From positions 1 to 64,000 of the forward strand of contig DAOMNN010000005.1 in the NCBI GenBank assembly GCA_035443825.1: a DNA stretch of 64,000 nucleotides, written 5' to 3'. Shown piece after piece: positions 1 to 10,388 of this stretch; positions within the stretch are counted from its first letter, which is position 1, and the number at the start of each line of letters is the position of its first letter. The notes beneath the pieces are model-generated. The model searched no databases, was not told where the DNA came from, and worked only from the letters and a program-made list of their open reading frames with translations. The position numbers were made by a program, and so were the translations under genes. Source of the DNA: DAOMNN01 sp035443825 (lineage in GTDB: Bacteria; Pseudomonadota; Gammaproteobacteria; Burkholderiales; Rhodocyclaceae).

Positions 1-1971
<1,971 letters not shown>

Positions 1972-1981
1972 GGAGGCAGCG

Positions 1982-2911
1982 ATGAACATGCCCTCGAAGG
2001 TCCGGATCGTCGAGGTAGGCCCGCGCGACGGTCTGCAGAACGAACAGCAGGTCGTGCCCGCGGACGTGAAGGTGGAACTCATAGAGAGGCTCGCCGACGC
2101 CGGACTTGGCGCGATCGAGGCGACCGCCTTCGTGTCGCCGAAATGGGTGCCGCAGATGGGCGACAACAGCGAGGTGCTGACACGCGTCCTGGCGTCGCGG
2201 CGAGCCGGTGTCTCCTATCCGGTGCTGACCCCGAATCTCAAGGGATTCGAGGCAGCGCGGGCGGCCGGCGCGGAGGAGGTGGCCGTGTTCGGCGCGGCCT
2301 CCGAATCCTTCAGTCGCAAGAACATCAACTGTTCGATCGCCGAATCGCTCGACCGCTTCCGCCCCGTGACCGAGGCCGCAGCGGCGGCCGGCGTGAAAGT
2401 GCGCGGCTACGTTTCGTGCGTGCTCGGCTGCCCCTATGAGGGCGAGGTCGCCGCGCAGGCGGTGGCCGACGTCGCCGCAACCTTGCTCGAGATGGGATGC
2501 TACGAGATCAGCCTGGGCGACACGATCGGCGTCGGCACCCCCCTGAAGACGCAACGCATGCTTGAGGCGGTCATGCGACGCGTGCCTGTCGGGCGTCTCG
2601 CCGGCCACTATCACGATACGTATGGCATGGCGACGGCGAACATCTTCGCCTCGCTGCAGATGGGGGTCTCGGTATTCGATGCGTCGGTTGCCGGTCTGGG
2701 CGGGTGCCCTTACGCGGCCGGCGCGTCCGGCAACGTTGCGACCGAAGATGTGGTGTGGCTTCTTGACGGACTCGGGATCGAGTCCGGCGTGAATGTCGAC
2801 CAGCTGGTCGATGTCGCGGCGTGGATCAGCGAACGGCTGGGCCGCGAACCGGCGTCGCGTGTCGCACGTGCGGTGCTGGCGAAGCGGAGCAAGGCCGCCA
2901 GCGCGAACTGA
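1982..2911 (+). CDS. mvaB: hydroxymethylglutaryl-CoA lyase
   Basis: Cleaves HMG-CoA to acetoacetate and acetyl-CoA, the last step of leucine breakdown. The 309-residue protein has the family's N-terminal VGPRDGLQNE signature, the SLGDTIGVGTP strand, the H-x-H metal site (GHYHDTYG) and the active-site cysteine loop GLGGCPYA near its C-terminal third. Length is normal for bacterial HMG-CoA lyases. The ATG at 1982 is chosen because AGGAGG sits at 1972-1977, directly after the mccA stop; longer upstream reading would run back into mccA. The tight spacing indicates one operon with mccA. Confidence 0.93.
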   Translation: MNMPSKVRIVEVGPRDGLQNEQQVVPADVKVELIERLADAGLGAIEATAFVSPKWVPQMGDNSEVLTRVLASRRAGVSYPVLTPNLKGFEAARAAGAEEVAVFGAASESFSRKNINCSIAESLDRFRPVTEAAAAAGVKVRGYVSCVLGCPYEGEVAAQAVADVAATLLEMGCYEISLGDTIGVGTPLKTQRMLEAVMRRVPVGRLAGHYHDTYGMATANIFASLQMGVSVFDASVAGLGGCPYAAGASGNVATEDVVWLLDGLGIESGVNVDQLVDVAAWISERLGREPASRVARAVLAKRSKAASAN

Positions 2912-2963
2912 CCGGACGATTTGCTGACAAAGCGAATTCTGCATTGCTTTCCCTGAAGGACAC

Positions 2964-3164
2964 ATGAGTATCGCCTCCCCCTGTATCAATATCTGCCGCA
3001 TGAACGGCGACACCGGCCTGTGCGAAGGCTGTTACCGCAACATCGACGAGATCGCGCGCTGGAGCGGCCTGTGCGACGCCGACAAGCTGCGTGTGCTCGC
3101 GGCCATCGAAAGTCGTCGCGCCGTGGTCGGGAATGCGGCGACCCCTGCGGCGGGGCGCGCATGA
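2964..3164 (+). CDS. DUF1289 family protein
   Basis: Small 66-residue protein of the DUF1289 family, function unknown. It shows the family pattern of an SPCINICRM start, a GLCEGCYRNIDEIARW centre, and four cysteines that could bind a metal. A GAAGGA ribosome-binding site is at 2955-2960. Its last bases overlap the ATG of a second DUF1289 gene (ATGA at 3161-3164), so the two are probably translated together. It follows the leucine-degradation genes after a gap of about 50 bases and may or may not share their transcript. Confidence 0.8.
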   Translation: MSIASPCINICRMNGDTGLCEGCYRNIDEIARWSGLCDADKLRVLAAIESRRAVVGNAATPAAGRA

Positions 3165-3346
3165 GCGACCCCTTGTGCGTTGGCGTATGCATGATCGACT
3201 GGGATACCGGTGTCTGCCTCGGCTGCGGCCGGACTGCCGAAGAGATCGAGGGCGTGCCGGTAGCGGCGCCCCCGGTCAAGGATGAACACAAGGTGCAGCC
3301 ATTGCCGGCCAACGTGGCGGCGCTGGTCGGAGACGGCAGCGAGTGA
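3161..3346 (+). CDS. second, diverged DUF1289 family protein
   Basis: 61-residue protein beginning MSDPLCVGVCMIDWDTGVCL, followed by GCGRTAEEIEG. The four-cysteine spacing matches the previous gene (C-x3-C near the start, C-x2-C later), but the tryptophan region and C-terminal tail differ, so this is a diverged tandem copy. The start ATG overlaps the previous stop by four bases, and its own stop overlaps the GTG start of the MBL-fold gene (GTGA at 3343-3346). Function unknown; the cysteines suggest zinc or Fe-S binding (inference). Confidence 0.75.
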   Translation: MSDPLCVGVCMIDWDTGVCLGCGRTAEEIEGVPVAAPPVKDEHKVQPLPANVAALVGDGSE

Positions 3347-3789
3347 GCGATTCCCCACGTCTTCCGGATTCGATCCGGGTGATCGAGCGCGGCTGGCTGT
3401 CCTCGAACAGCATCGTCCTGTTCGACGGTGCAGAGGCGTCGGTAATCGACAGCGGTTACCGCAGCCAGGCCGACCAGACGGTGGCGCTGGTGCGGGAGGT
3501 TGTCGGAACACGATCGCTCACGCACCTCGTGAATACCCACTCCCATTCCGANNNNNNNNNNNNNNNNNNNNNNNNNNNNNNNNNNNNNNNNNNNNNNNNN
3601 NNNNNNNNNNNNNNNNNNNNNNNNNNNNNNNNNNNNNNNNNNNNNNNNNNNGCGAACGTACCCATCTACCGCGAGGCGAACGCGCGCTTCCTCGGGCTTT
3701 CCTCATCGCAACTCGCGCAATGGCTGGTGGCGGACCTGCTGAGGGCTGGCGTGGCACGCTGCGAAGGTGGAAAGATCCTCGCTGCCTGA
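3343..3789 (+). CDS. MBL-fold metallo-hydrolase, interrupted by an assembly gap
   Basis: The first 69 residues look like the start of a metallo-beta-lactamase-fold hydrolase: a strand SNSIVLFDG, VIDSGYR, then HLVNTHSHS, where the THSHSD metal-binding motif is cut by the N run. After the gap the same nominal frame continues to a stop at 3789, with a helical tail containing ANARFLGLSSSQLAQW. I cannot prove that both sides are one protein, because the gap is probably longer than 100 bases: these enzymes are usually over 250 residues and only about 115 are visible. GTG start at 3343 overlaps the preceding stop. Substrate unknown. Confidence 0.6.
   Translation: MSDSPRLPDSIRVIERGWLSSNSIVLFDGAEASVIDSGYRSQADQTVALVREVVGTRSLTHLVNTHSHSXXXXXXXXXXXXXXXXXXXXXXXXXXXXXXXXXXANVPIYREANARFLGLSSSQLAQWLVADLLRAGVARCEGGKILAA
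3552..3651. other. assembly gap (100 N)
   Basis: A run of exactly 100 N inside the MBL-fold gene. The identical length of the second gap (31227-31326), which is too short for the missing part of RuvA, suggests a placeholder rather than a measured distance. Confidence 0.95.
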
Positions 3790-3855
3790 GACCCGTGAGG
3801 GCAAGTTCGACTGGGCCTCACGCCCCTTCAGGGTCGTCGTTCGGGTTTGCGCATC

Positions 3856-3884
3856 GGGACATCCAGTGCGACTTTCGCCATAAT
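3856..3884 (+). promoter_or_regulatory. possible rapZ promoter
   Basis: GGGACA (3856-3861), 17 bases, then CATAAT (3879-3884), about 42 bases before the rapZ ATG. The -10 box matches consensus at 5 of 6 positions and the -35 box at 4 of 6. It lies in the only gap upstream of rapZ. Seen by eye only. Confidence 0.35.
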
Positions 3885-3925
3885 GTGCCTTGCGCCGCCA
3901 TGCTGCGCGTCATGGAGCTCAACGC

Positions 3926-4804
3926 ATGCAGATCGTCCTGATTAGCGGCCTGTCCGGGTCCGGCAAGAGCATCGCGCTCAACGTGCTCGAGGACGCCGGC
4001 TACTACGTCGTGGACAACCTCCCGGCCACCTTGCTGCCGCAGCTCGTCACCCACCTGCGCGGTGCCGGCTACAAGCGCATTGCCGTCGCGGTCGACGTGC
4101 GCTCGGGAGTCAGCATCGCAGCCCTGCCTCAGCAGGTCGAAACGGTACGGCAGATGGTGGCTGACCTGCGCATGCTGTTCCTGAACGCGCGAGACGAAAC
4201 GCTGATCGCGCGGTTCTCGGAAACGCGCAGGCGACATCCCCTCGCCAGTGACGAGGTCTCGCTTGCGGAAGCCATCCAGAAGGAACGCGATGCGCTTGCC
4301 ACGATCGCCGAGCTCGGACACAACATCGATACCAGTGATCTGCATCCCAACACCTTGCGTGGGTGGGTCAAGGACTTCCTCAAGATCGAACCGGCCGAAG
4401 GCCTGACCCTGATGTTTCAGTCGTTCGGATTCAAGTACGGCATCCCGCTGGACGCCGATCTGGTGTTCGACGTGCGCTGTCTGCCGAATCCACATTACGA
4501 TCCCAAGCTTCGGCCGCTCACCGGGTGCGACCAGCCGGTGATCGACTTTCTGAAGAAGGTGCCCGAGGTCGGGCGCATGGCCGAAGACATCCGGCGCTTT
4601 CTGGCCAACTGGCTGCCGAGCTACACTCGCGACAATCGCAGCTACCTGACGGTCGCGATCGGTTGCACCGGTGGGCAGCACCGCTCCGTGTACATCGCCG
4701 AGTGGCTCGGACAGCGCTTCGAGGACAGCGCACGCGTGCTGGTGCGCCATCGCTCTGCTGCGCGCCGGGTTTCCGATACAAGGGATACGGATCAGACGAG
4801 GTGA
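3926..4804 (+). CDS. rapZ: RNase adapter protein RapZ
   Basis: Nucleotide-binding adapter. In E. coli RapZ directs RNase E to the GlmZ small RNA and so controls glucosamine-6-phosphate synthesis. The 292-residue protein has the Walker A loop GLSGSGKS at residues 8-15, the DVRCLPNPHYD motif and the C-terminal GCTGGQHRSVYIAEWL signature. Start: ATG at 3926 with GGAG at 3914-3917. The C terminus after VLVRHRS is slightly longer than in E. coli and ends in a hydrophilic tail. Its stop overlaps the GTG of the next gene by four bases. A ptsN/hprK neighbour, common for this gene, is not seen here, though the assembly gap lies close by. Confidence 0.95.
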   Translation: MQIVLISGLSGSGKSIALNVLEDAGYYVVDNLPATLLPQLVTHLRGAGYKRIAVAVDVRSGVSIAALPQQVETVRQMVADLRMLFLNARDETLIARFSETRRRHPLASDEVSLAEAIQKERDALATIAELGHNIDTSDLHPNTLRGWVKDFLKIEPAEGLTLMFQSFGFKYGIPLDADLVFDVRCLPNPHYDPKLRPLTGCDQPVIDFLKKVPEVGRMAEDIRRFLANWLPSYTRDNRSYLTVAIGCTGGQHRSVYIAEWLGQRFEDSARVLVRHRSAARRVSDTRDTDQTR

Positions 4805-5193
4805 ATCGGGAGCGTTTCTCGCAGTGGATCGCGCTGCTTCGGCCCGGGGATTTCCTGACGCTTGGCGCTGCGACGATGGTGTGTGTCTTGTCGATGCTGA
4901 TGCTGTGGCGCGGTGGCGCACCCGACAAGGTGGTGATTCGAGCCGGGGGCGAGATCTTTGCCGAAGCGGGTCTTTCGCGATCCCAGGTCATCGAGGTGCC
5001 GGGGCCGCTTGGGCTTACGCGCATCGAAATCGAGCCGGGTCGCGCCCGTGTCGCATCCGACCCCGGGCCGCGTCAGTACTGCGTGCGCCAGGGCTGGCTG
5101 ACCCGCTCCGGAGCGGCTGCGATCTGCGCTCCGAACGAGGTCAGCCTGATGCTCGGCGGCGGAGCTTCGGATTATGACTCCCTCAACTATTGA
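4801..5193 (+). CDS. NusG domain II-containing membrane-anchored protein
   Basis: 130-residue protein with one N-terminal membrane segment (about residues 18-36, LTLGAATMVCVLSMLMLW) and an outside-facing domain that fits the NusG_II family: an RIEIEPGRARV strand pair and a CVRQGWLTRSGAAAICAPN block with two cysteines. Despite the name this family is not the transcription factor; proteins of this kind are found beside Gx-family membrane proteins and FMN-binding proteins. GTG start at 4801 overlaps the rapZ stop, and the end overlaps the next gene by 20 bases, so all three are probably co-expressed. Function unproven. Confidence 0.8.
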   Translation: MNRERFSQWIALLRPGDFLTLGAATMVCVLSMLMLWRGGAPDKVVIRAGGEIFAEAGLSRSQVIEVPGPLGLTRIEIEPGRARVASDPGPRQYCVRQGWLTRSGAAAICAPNEVSLMLGGGASDYDSLNY

Positions 5194-5725
5194 GATCCGG
5201 CCGACGGCCGACGATGGACGCATCGCCCGACTTGCGGCCGCAGCGATCGTACTGTCGGTTGCGGAGGCTGCGATCCCCCTGCCGCTGCCGGGGGTCAAGC
5301 CGGGACTGGCGAACATCGTCATCCTGATCGTGCTGATGCGCTGGGGCTGGCGCGACGCGGTATGGGTGGCACTGCTCAGGGTGTTCGCGGGAAGCCTGCT
5401 CCTGGGTCAGTTCTTCGCGCCGGGTTTCTTTCTGAGCCTTGCCGGCCAGACCGCCAGCCTGATCATGCTCGGTCTTGCGATGCACCTGCCCACGCGCTGG
5501 TTTGGTCCCGTGACGCTCAGCATCCTTGCGGCCTTTGCGCACATCGGCGGGCAGCTCGCGCTTGCACGCGTATGGCTGGTCCCGCATGACGGGATCTTCT
5601 ATCTGGCGCCCGTGTTCGCGCTGGCTGCAACCATATTCGGGCTGGTGAACGGGCTTGTCGCGGGACGCCTGCTGAAGGAACTCGCTCCTCCGGAACGGGA
5701 TGCCGGAGCAGCCGCCGTGCCATGA
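5174..5725 (+). CDS. Gx transporter family / heptaprenyl diphosphate synthase component I-like membrane protein
   Basis: 183 residues, mostly hydrophobic, with about five membrane segments and the characteristic LPGVKPGLANIVILIVL opening and LRVFAGSLLLGQFFAPGFF loop of this family (often misnamed heptaprenyl diphosphate synthase component I). Fold and gene pairing suggest a small substrate-binding membrane subunit similar to ECF S components (inference). The start overlaps the NusG_II gene by 20 bases. The next gene is convergent, 15 bases away, with no clear terminator between. Confidence 0.8.
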   Translation: MTPSTIEIRPTADDGRIARLAAAAIVLSVAEAAIPLPLPGVKPGLANIVILIVLMRWGWRDAVWVALLRVFAGSLLLGQFFAPGFFLSLAGQTASLIMLGLAMHLPTRWFGPVTLSILAAFAHIGGQLALARVWLVPHDGIFYLAPVFALAATIFGLVNGLVAGRLLKELAPPERDAGAAAVP

Positions 5726-5740
5726 CGGTCGGAACCGGCG

Positions 5741-5992
5741 TCAGGATTTTCCGCTCAACTCCCGCAACAAGCGCACGCCTTTCTTGCGCTGCTCGATGAG
5801 GATCTGCAGCTTGAGTTCGACTCCTGCCCGTTTCTCGGAGTCAAGATCCTGCTTCAATTCGTGTTCGAGCGCCTTCTGCTGCTTCTTCATCAGCTTGAGC
5901 AGCTCTTTCAGCTTGTTGCGCTTCTCACGCTGATGCCGGCGGTCTGCCGAAAGCAGGTCGCCCAGCCGGTTCGTGAGCTTACCGAGTTTCAT
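5741..5992 (-). CDS. small coiled-coil protein, unknown function
   Basis: 83 residues, start MKLGKLTNRLGDLLSADR, then an almost continuous charged helix rich in K, E, L and Q, predicted to form a coiled coil, ending LLRELSGKS. No cysteine, membrane segment or known motif. ATG at 5992 lies inside the last codons of the upstream Na/Pi cotransporter gene (14-base overlap), so it is probably translated from the same mRNA. Real-gene status rests on the overlap, clean start and helical composition; function not recognised. Confidence 0.65.
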   Translation of the reverse strand: MKLGKLTNRLGDLLSADRRHQREKRNKLKELLKLMKKQQKALEHELKQDLDSEKRAGVELKLQILIEQRKKGVRLLRELSGKS

Positions 5993-7832
5993 CGCGCGTG
6001 ACCTCGTGTGATTCGGCCATTCTGGGCGAGTCGGCGAGTATTGCGGCAATCTCGTGCTTGTCGAGATGCAGTTCGCGCTCGATCTCGTGGCGGACGGTCT
6101 CGAGTGGACTGAAAACTGCCCGCGCCATTGCCAGCAGGTTGCTGGCGATGTGGCGTGCGTAGGCGCTGTCGTTCATCAGGGAGGTGGCACTTTCGACGCT
6201 GATGCGCTTTTCGCGGATGAGCTGGTCGAGGGTGCCGTTGGCGACGATGTCCTTTTCCTCGCTGCGCACGCGCAGGACATCGAGGGTCAGGGTCACGTTG
6301 GCCTCCGGGTCATTCGCCATCTGGTGCAACTCGTGGAGCAGGAGGGCAAGGTGCTGCCTAATGGCGACGTACTCCTTGCGCAGATAGGGATTTGGCGAAA
6401 CGAGATGGCGGACGAGGTTCTTCTGCAGGTGCTTCAGATCCTTTAGCGCCTCCAGCAGTTGCTGACTCGAGGCACGCAGGATGAAGGCATGGCGCGACTG
6501 CGGCCCTTGCGTGCGCACGCGCGCGAGGAAATCCAGAATGCTTCCGTGCAGAGGCTTGACCCGACGCTGATAGTAGTCATCGACGTCGATCGTACGCACC
6601 CTTTCGGGTGCATTGGCAAGAACTTCGAGTCCGTCGCCCTTGCGCAGGCGAGCGGGGTCGGTATGCAGCACCAGCGCCATGATGTCGAAGACGTTTGTGA
6701 ACAGGTGCTGCAATTCCTTGCGCGCGGCTTCGAGCGCGGCATCCGGCATGTCGATCATTCCGTCATTGATGTACTTGGGTGTGCTGACGGTACGCGGCTT
6801 CGGTTTCAGTCGTGTTTCGAGGAAGACGACCAGGCGGCTGGTGAGGGGCAGCATCAACGCGATGCCCGCCAGATTGAACATGGAATGGAACAGTGCGAGC
6901 TTGAGCGTGTGATCGTCGGGCGATATGCCGAGCCAGGCGCTGCCGGTTTCCACGGCCGCTACGAAACCGCGGATGAACAGGAGTGCGATGGCGCCCGTGG
7001 TCACGTTGAATATGACGTGTGCCACCGCAAGGCGCCGACCTTCGATGTTGGCGCTGATTGACCCCAGCAGCGCGGTGATCGTAGTGCCGACGTTCGCCCC
7101 GATCGACAATGCGAGCGCGTTCTCGTAGGTGATCTGCTGTGCAGCCAGTGCCGTGATGATGAGCACCAGTGTCGCATGGCTCGACTGCATCACCACGGTT
7201 GCGAAGACCCCGATCAGGGTGAAGATGAGCAACCCGGCAACACCTGGAACGGCATACGCGGCAAGGTCGATCGTCTGTCCGAAGGACTCGAAGCCACCCT
7301 TCATGAAGTGGATGCCGAGAAACAGGAATCCGAGTCCGGTGAGCGCATAGCCGAAGCCCTTCAGGGTCGTCGACTTGTTGAAGACGAGAATCACGCCGAA
7401 GGTGATCATCGGCATCGCGTAGGCGGCAATGTCAACCTTCAGCCCGAACCCGGCCACGAGCCAGGCGCCCGTGGTCGAGCCGAGATTGGCCCCGAAGATG
7501 ATGCCGATTCCCTGGGCGAGACCGAGCAGACCGGCACTGAGAAAGGAAATGGTGATCACCGATACGAGCGAACTCGACTGCATCAGTGTGGTGGCCAGCA
7601 CGCCGAAGACGAAGCTCTTCCACTGCCGGTTGGTCGTCCGCTCCAGCAGGCGTTCCAGCGTGCCGCCCGTGAAGGCCTTGAACCCCTGTTCCAGGCACAT
7701 CATGCCGAACAGAAAGATCGCCACGCCGGCGGCGATCTCGTTGAATTCCGGGCTGGCGAGGAAGCCATAGCCGAGGATCAGGAAGATCGTCGCGAGCAGA
7801 ATATGCCGCGACCCCGCCCGGTCGAAGCTCAT
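5979..7832 (-). CDS. Na/Pi cotransporter family protein with C-terminal PhoU-like domain
   Basis: 617-residue inner-membrane protein. The first 350 residues hold about nine membrane segments and two inverted copies of the Na/Pi-cotransporter signature, with QSSSLVSVITI and QSSHATLVLII as the paired sodium/phosphate-binding elements, each preceded by GxNxGTT-type loops (GANLGSTTG, GANVGTTIT). Residues from about 360 are soluble and helical, as in PhoU-like domains fused to bacterial NptA/YjbB-type carriers. Expected role: phosphate movement with sodium across the inner membrane. Monocistronic apart from the small overlapping coiled-coil gene downstream. Confidence 0.9.
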   Translation of the reverse strand: MSFDRAGSRHILLATIFLILGYGFLASPEFNEIAAGVAIFLFGMMCLEQGFKAFTGGTLERLLERTTNRQWKSFVFGVLATTLMQSSSLVSVITISFLSAGLLGLAQGIGIIFGANLGSTTGAWLVAGFGLKVDIAAYAMPMITFGVILVFNKSTTLKGFGYALTGLGFLFLGIHFMKGGFESFGQTIDLAAYAVPGVAGLLIFTLIGVFATVVMQSSHATLVLIITALAAQQITYENALALSIGANVGTTITALLGSISANIEGRRLAVAHVIFNVTTGAIALLFIRGFVAAVETGSAWLGISPDDHTLKLALFHSMFNLAGIALMLPLTSRLVVFLETRLKPKPRTVSTPKYINDGMIDMPDAALEAARKELQHLFTNVFDIMALVLHTDPARLRKGDGLEVLANAPERVRTIDVDDYYQRRVKPLHGSILDFLARVRTQGPQSRHAFILRASSQQLLEALKDLKHLQKNLVRHLVSPNPYLRKEYVAIRQHLALLLHELHQMANDPEANVTLTLDVLRVRSEEKDIVANGTLDQLIREKRISVESATSLMNDSAYARHIASNLLAMARAVFSPLETVRHEIERELHLDKHEIAAILADSPRMAESHEVTRDETR

Positions 7833-8033
7833 GGACTGCCCTGCTTCATGCCGAGTGCCGGGCCGAAGCGCCGCCCCGCACGATCGAGCGATCTCGTCAT
7901 GCCGTTTCCCTCACGGGTCCGATGATTCTGCACTGTCGATCCCAAGCAGTAATGTCCGCAGTCGAGCAGGCCTTGTGCACCAACGGCGAGTTCGATCTGC
8001 TCGGACGCATGCCCAAGGTCTGATCGCCGTGGT

Positions 8034-8582
8034 TCAGCGTGCCACAAGGATGCGGCCGGCCTTGCGTCGGGCGCCAAGCGCGCCCATGGCACCTTGTGCT
8101 CCGTGGGCGTGGCAGATGGCGCACGCGAGCGCATCGGCGGCATCGGCGCTCGGATTGCCCTCGAGTTCCAGCAGTCGCTGGACCATGTGCTGTACCTGTT
8201 CCTTGTTCGCCTTGCCGTAACCGACGACCGCCTGCTTGACCTGCAGTGCGGTGTATTCATGCACCGGAAGGTCGCACGAAACCGCGCCGCAGATGACTGC
8301 ACCGCGTGCCTGGCCAAGCAGCAGGGTGGATTGCGGATTGACGTTGACGAAAACCTTTTCGACCGCGACCTGATCGGGCGAATAGGTTGTGATCACCTCC
8401 CTCACCCCGTCGAGCAGGGTCTTCAGGCGGCCCGGCAACTCGCCGTCACGGGTCTTGATGCAGCCGCTGGCGACGTAGCGGATCCGGCTTCCAAGTTTGT
8501 CGATCACGCCGAATCCTGTGATCCGCAGACCGGGGTCGAGTCCGAGGATGCGGGTCGGGATACTGTGGGTCGCGCTGTTCAT
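8034..8582 (-). CDS. ruvC: Holliday junction endodeoxyribonuclease RuvC
   Basis: Resolves Holliday junctions after RuvAB branch migration. The 182-residue protein has the RNase H-like fold motifs: RILGLDPGLRITGFGV with Asp16, VAVEKVF with Glu75, and the C-terminal acidic pair in SADAADALACAICH (Asp147, Asp150). ATG at 8582 gives a length close to E. coli RuvC. It lies 14 bases after the end of an EamA transporter gene and is followed by 200 bases without a gene. ruvA and ruvB are not adjacent but about 22 kb away in this window. Confidence 0.95.
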   Translation of the reverse strand: MNSATHSIPTRILGLDPGLRITGFGVIDKLGSRIRYVASGCIKTRDGELPGRLKTLLDGVREVITTYSPDQVAVEKVFVNVNPQSTLLLGQARGAVICGAVSCDLPVHEYTALQVKQAVVGYGKANKEQVQHMVQRLLELEGNPSADAADALACAICHAHGAQGAMGALGARRKAGRILVAR

Positions 8583-8596
8583 CTGTTTATTTTCGC

Positions 8597-9472
8597 CTAC
8601 CTGCGCGCCATCCACACGCCCGCGACCGCAATCGCCATGCCGATCAGCGCGAATCCGGTCAGCGTCTCGTCGAAAAGCAGCCACGCGAGCAAGGCCGTGG
8701 TCGGTGGCGTGAGGTAGAACAGGCTGGCGACATTGACTGCGCTGCCGCTGCGGATGAGCAGGTTCAGGAGGCTGATCGCGCCGAGCGAGAGCACGAGCAC
8801 CAGCCAGGTGAGCGCGAACACGAATTCGCCGCTCCATTCGATTTGCATCGATTCGGTCTGGCTTGCCACAAGGGCCGTGAGTGCCAATGTCGGAATGAAC
8901 TGGATTACCGAACCGGTGCGCAGATCGAAACCCGGGCAGTAGCGCTTCTGGTAAAGCGTTCCCATGGTGATGCCGAACAGCGCGGCGACGATGGGCACCA
9001 TGAGCGGACCCAGTTCGGCAAGCGAAGCGGCGCCGACACCGCCTTTGCTGCCGACGACGATCGCAACGCCTCCGAAACCGAGTGCGAGTCCGGCCCACTG
9101 CCCGACACTCACGCGCTCGCCGAGCAGCCAGCCCGCGCCGAGCGCGGTCAGCAACGGCTGCATGCCGACGATGAGTGCGGCAATGCCTGCCGACAGCCCG
9201 TTGTGAATGGCGGTGAAAACCCCACCAAGGTAGATCCCGTGCACCAGGATACCGGTCATGCCGATGTGCAGCGCCTGGCGCCAGTCGCGTGGCCAGGGGG
9301 CGCGCGTCGCGAGTGCGATGACGGTCATCAGTGCGATGACGAGCGCGTAGCGAATCGACAGAAAGGTCAGGGGTTCAGCGTATGGGAGTCCGAACTTCGC
9401 GCCAATGAATCCGGTACTCCAGAGGAGCACGAAAAGCATCGGCATTGCGGCTTGAAGCACGTGTGGGGGCAT
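8597..9472 (-). CDS. EamA (DMT superfamily) transporter
   Basis: 291-residue membrane protein with ten predicted membrane helices in two EamA repeats: the first around WSTGFIGAKFGLPYAEPLTF and the second starting near PLMVPIVAALFGITMGTLYQ. Length and the PLLTALGAGWLLGERVSVGQ end of repeat one are typical of drug/metabolite exporters. Substrate cannot be told. ATG at 9472 (MPPHVLQAAMPML) is preferred over an upstream start at 9523, which would add a basic tail not usual in the family. It sits between yebC and ruvC, two genes that are usually close neighbours. Confidence 0.85.
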   Translation of the reverse strand: MPPHVLQAAMPMLFVLLWSTGFIGAKFGLPYAEPLTFLSIRYALVIALMTVIALATRAPWPRDWRQALHIGMTGILVHGIYLGGVFTAIHNGLSAGIAALIVGMQPLLTALGAGWLLGERVSVGQWAGLALGFGGVAIVVGSKGGVGAASLAELGPLMVPIVAALFGITMGTLYQKRYCPGFDLRTGSVIQFIPTLALTALVASQTESMQIEWSGEFVFALTWLVLVLSLGAISLLNLLIRSGSAVNVASLFYLTPPTTALLAWLLFDETLTGFALIGMAIAVAGVWMARR

Positions 9473-9577
9473 GACCGGACGACTCCGCTGGAAGGCAGGC
9501 GGCGGCGCCCGGCACCGCCGCACTGACCGGATGCGGCATTCCGCTTCGGGAGTGCCGACGTTGTGAGACTTTGCCGT

Positions 9578-10303
9578 TCAGTCGGCGAATACCGCCGAGG
9601 TATAGACCTGCTGCACGTCGTCGAGATTCTCCAGCGCGTCGAGGAGCTTCTGCATCCTGGCAGCGTCCTCTCCGGCGAGCTCGGTCTCGTTCTGTGGCTT
9701 CATCGTGACCTCACCGAACTCTGCGGTGAAGCCGGCCTTCACCAGTGCGTCCTTCACGGCAGTGTAGTCATTGGGGTCCGTGATCACCTCCATCGACCCG
9801 TCGTCATTCACCACCACGTCTTCGGCACCGGCCTCGAGTGCAGCCTCCATCAATGCATCCTCGTCGACGTCGGGTGAGAACAACAGCTGACCGCAATGGG
9901 TGAACTGGAAGGCGACGCAACCGTCAGTGCCCATGTTGCCGCCGTGCTTCGAGAAAGCGTGCCGCACGTCCGCAACGGTACGGGTCTTGTTGTCGGTGAG
10001 GCAGTCGACCATCACTGCGGCCCCGCCGATACCGTAACCCTCGTAGCGTGCTTCCTCGTAACTCACACCCTCGAGCTCACCCGTGCCGCGCTTGATTGCC
10101 CTGTCGATGTTCTCCGCCGGCATGTTCTCGGCCTTGGCCTTGTCGATCGCGAGGCGCAGGCGCGGATTGAAGTTCGGGTCGCCACCGCCCATGCGCGCGG
10201 CAACCGTGACCTCCTTGATCAGCTTGGTGAAGATCTTGCCCCGCTTGGCATCCTGACGACCCTTGCGATGCTGGATATTTGCCCACTTGGAATGACCCGC
10301 CAT
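9578..10303 (-). CDS. yebC: YebC/PmpR family DNA-binding transcriptional regulator
   Basis: 241 residues, with the MAGHSKWANIQHRKGRQDAKR start, GGGDPNFNPRLRLAIDKAK, and the EGYGIGGAAVMVDCLTDN centre that define the family. Members bind DNA as regulators (PmpR in Pseudomonas) and some help ribosomes through difficult sequences. Length matches E. coli YebC (246). It is followed, with one EamA gene between, by ruvC, preserving part of the common yebC-ruvC order. Confidence 0.95.
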   Translation of the reverse strand: MAGHSKWANIQHRKGRQDAKRGKIFTKLIKEVTVAARMGGGDPNFNPRLRLAIDKAKAENMPAENIDRAIKRGTGELEGVSYEEARYEGYGIGGAAVMVDCLTDNKTRTVADVRHAFSKHGGNMGTDGCVAFQFTHCGQLLFSPDVDEDALMEAALEAGAEDVVVNDDGSMEVITDPNDYTAVKDALVKAGFTAEFGEVTMKPQNETELAGEDAARMQKLLDALENLDDVQQVYTSAVFAD

Positions 10304-10388
10304 GACTTCCTCGAACTGCCGGTGAACGAACAAGGGCGCATTATACAGGGCGGACCTGACAGGCGCCGCCTCGGTGCGGTCGGGCGAC

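Noticed and set aside
7922..8023. Short plus-strand frame of 33 residues ending LLGRMPKV
   Set aside because: No ribosome-binding site, no recognised family and opposite to the flanking genes; could be a remnant but cannot be supported.
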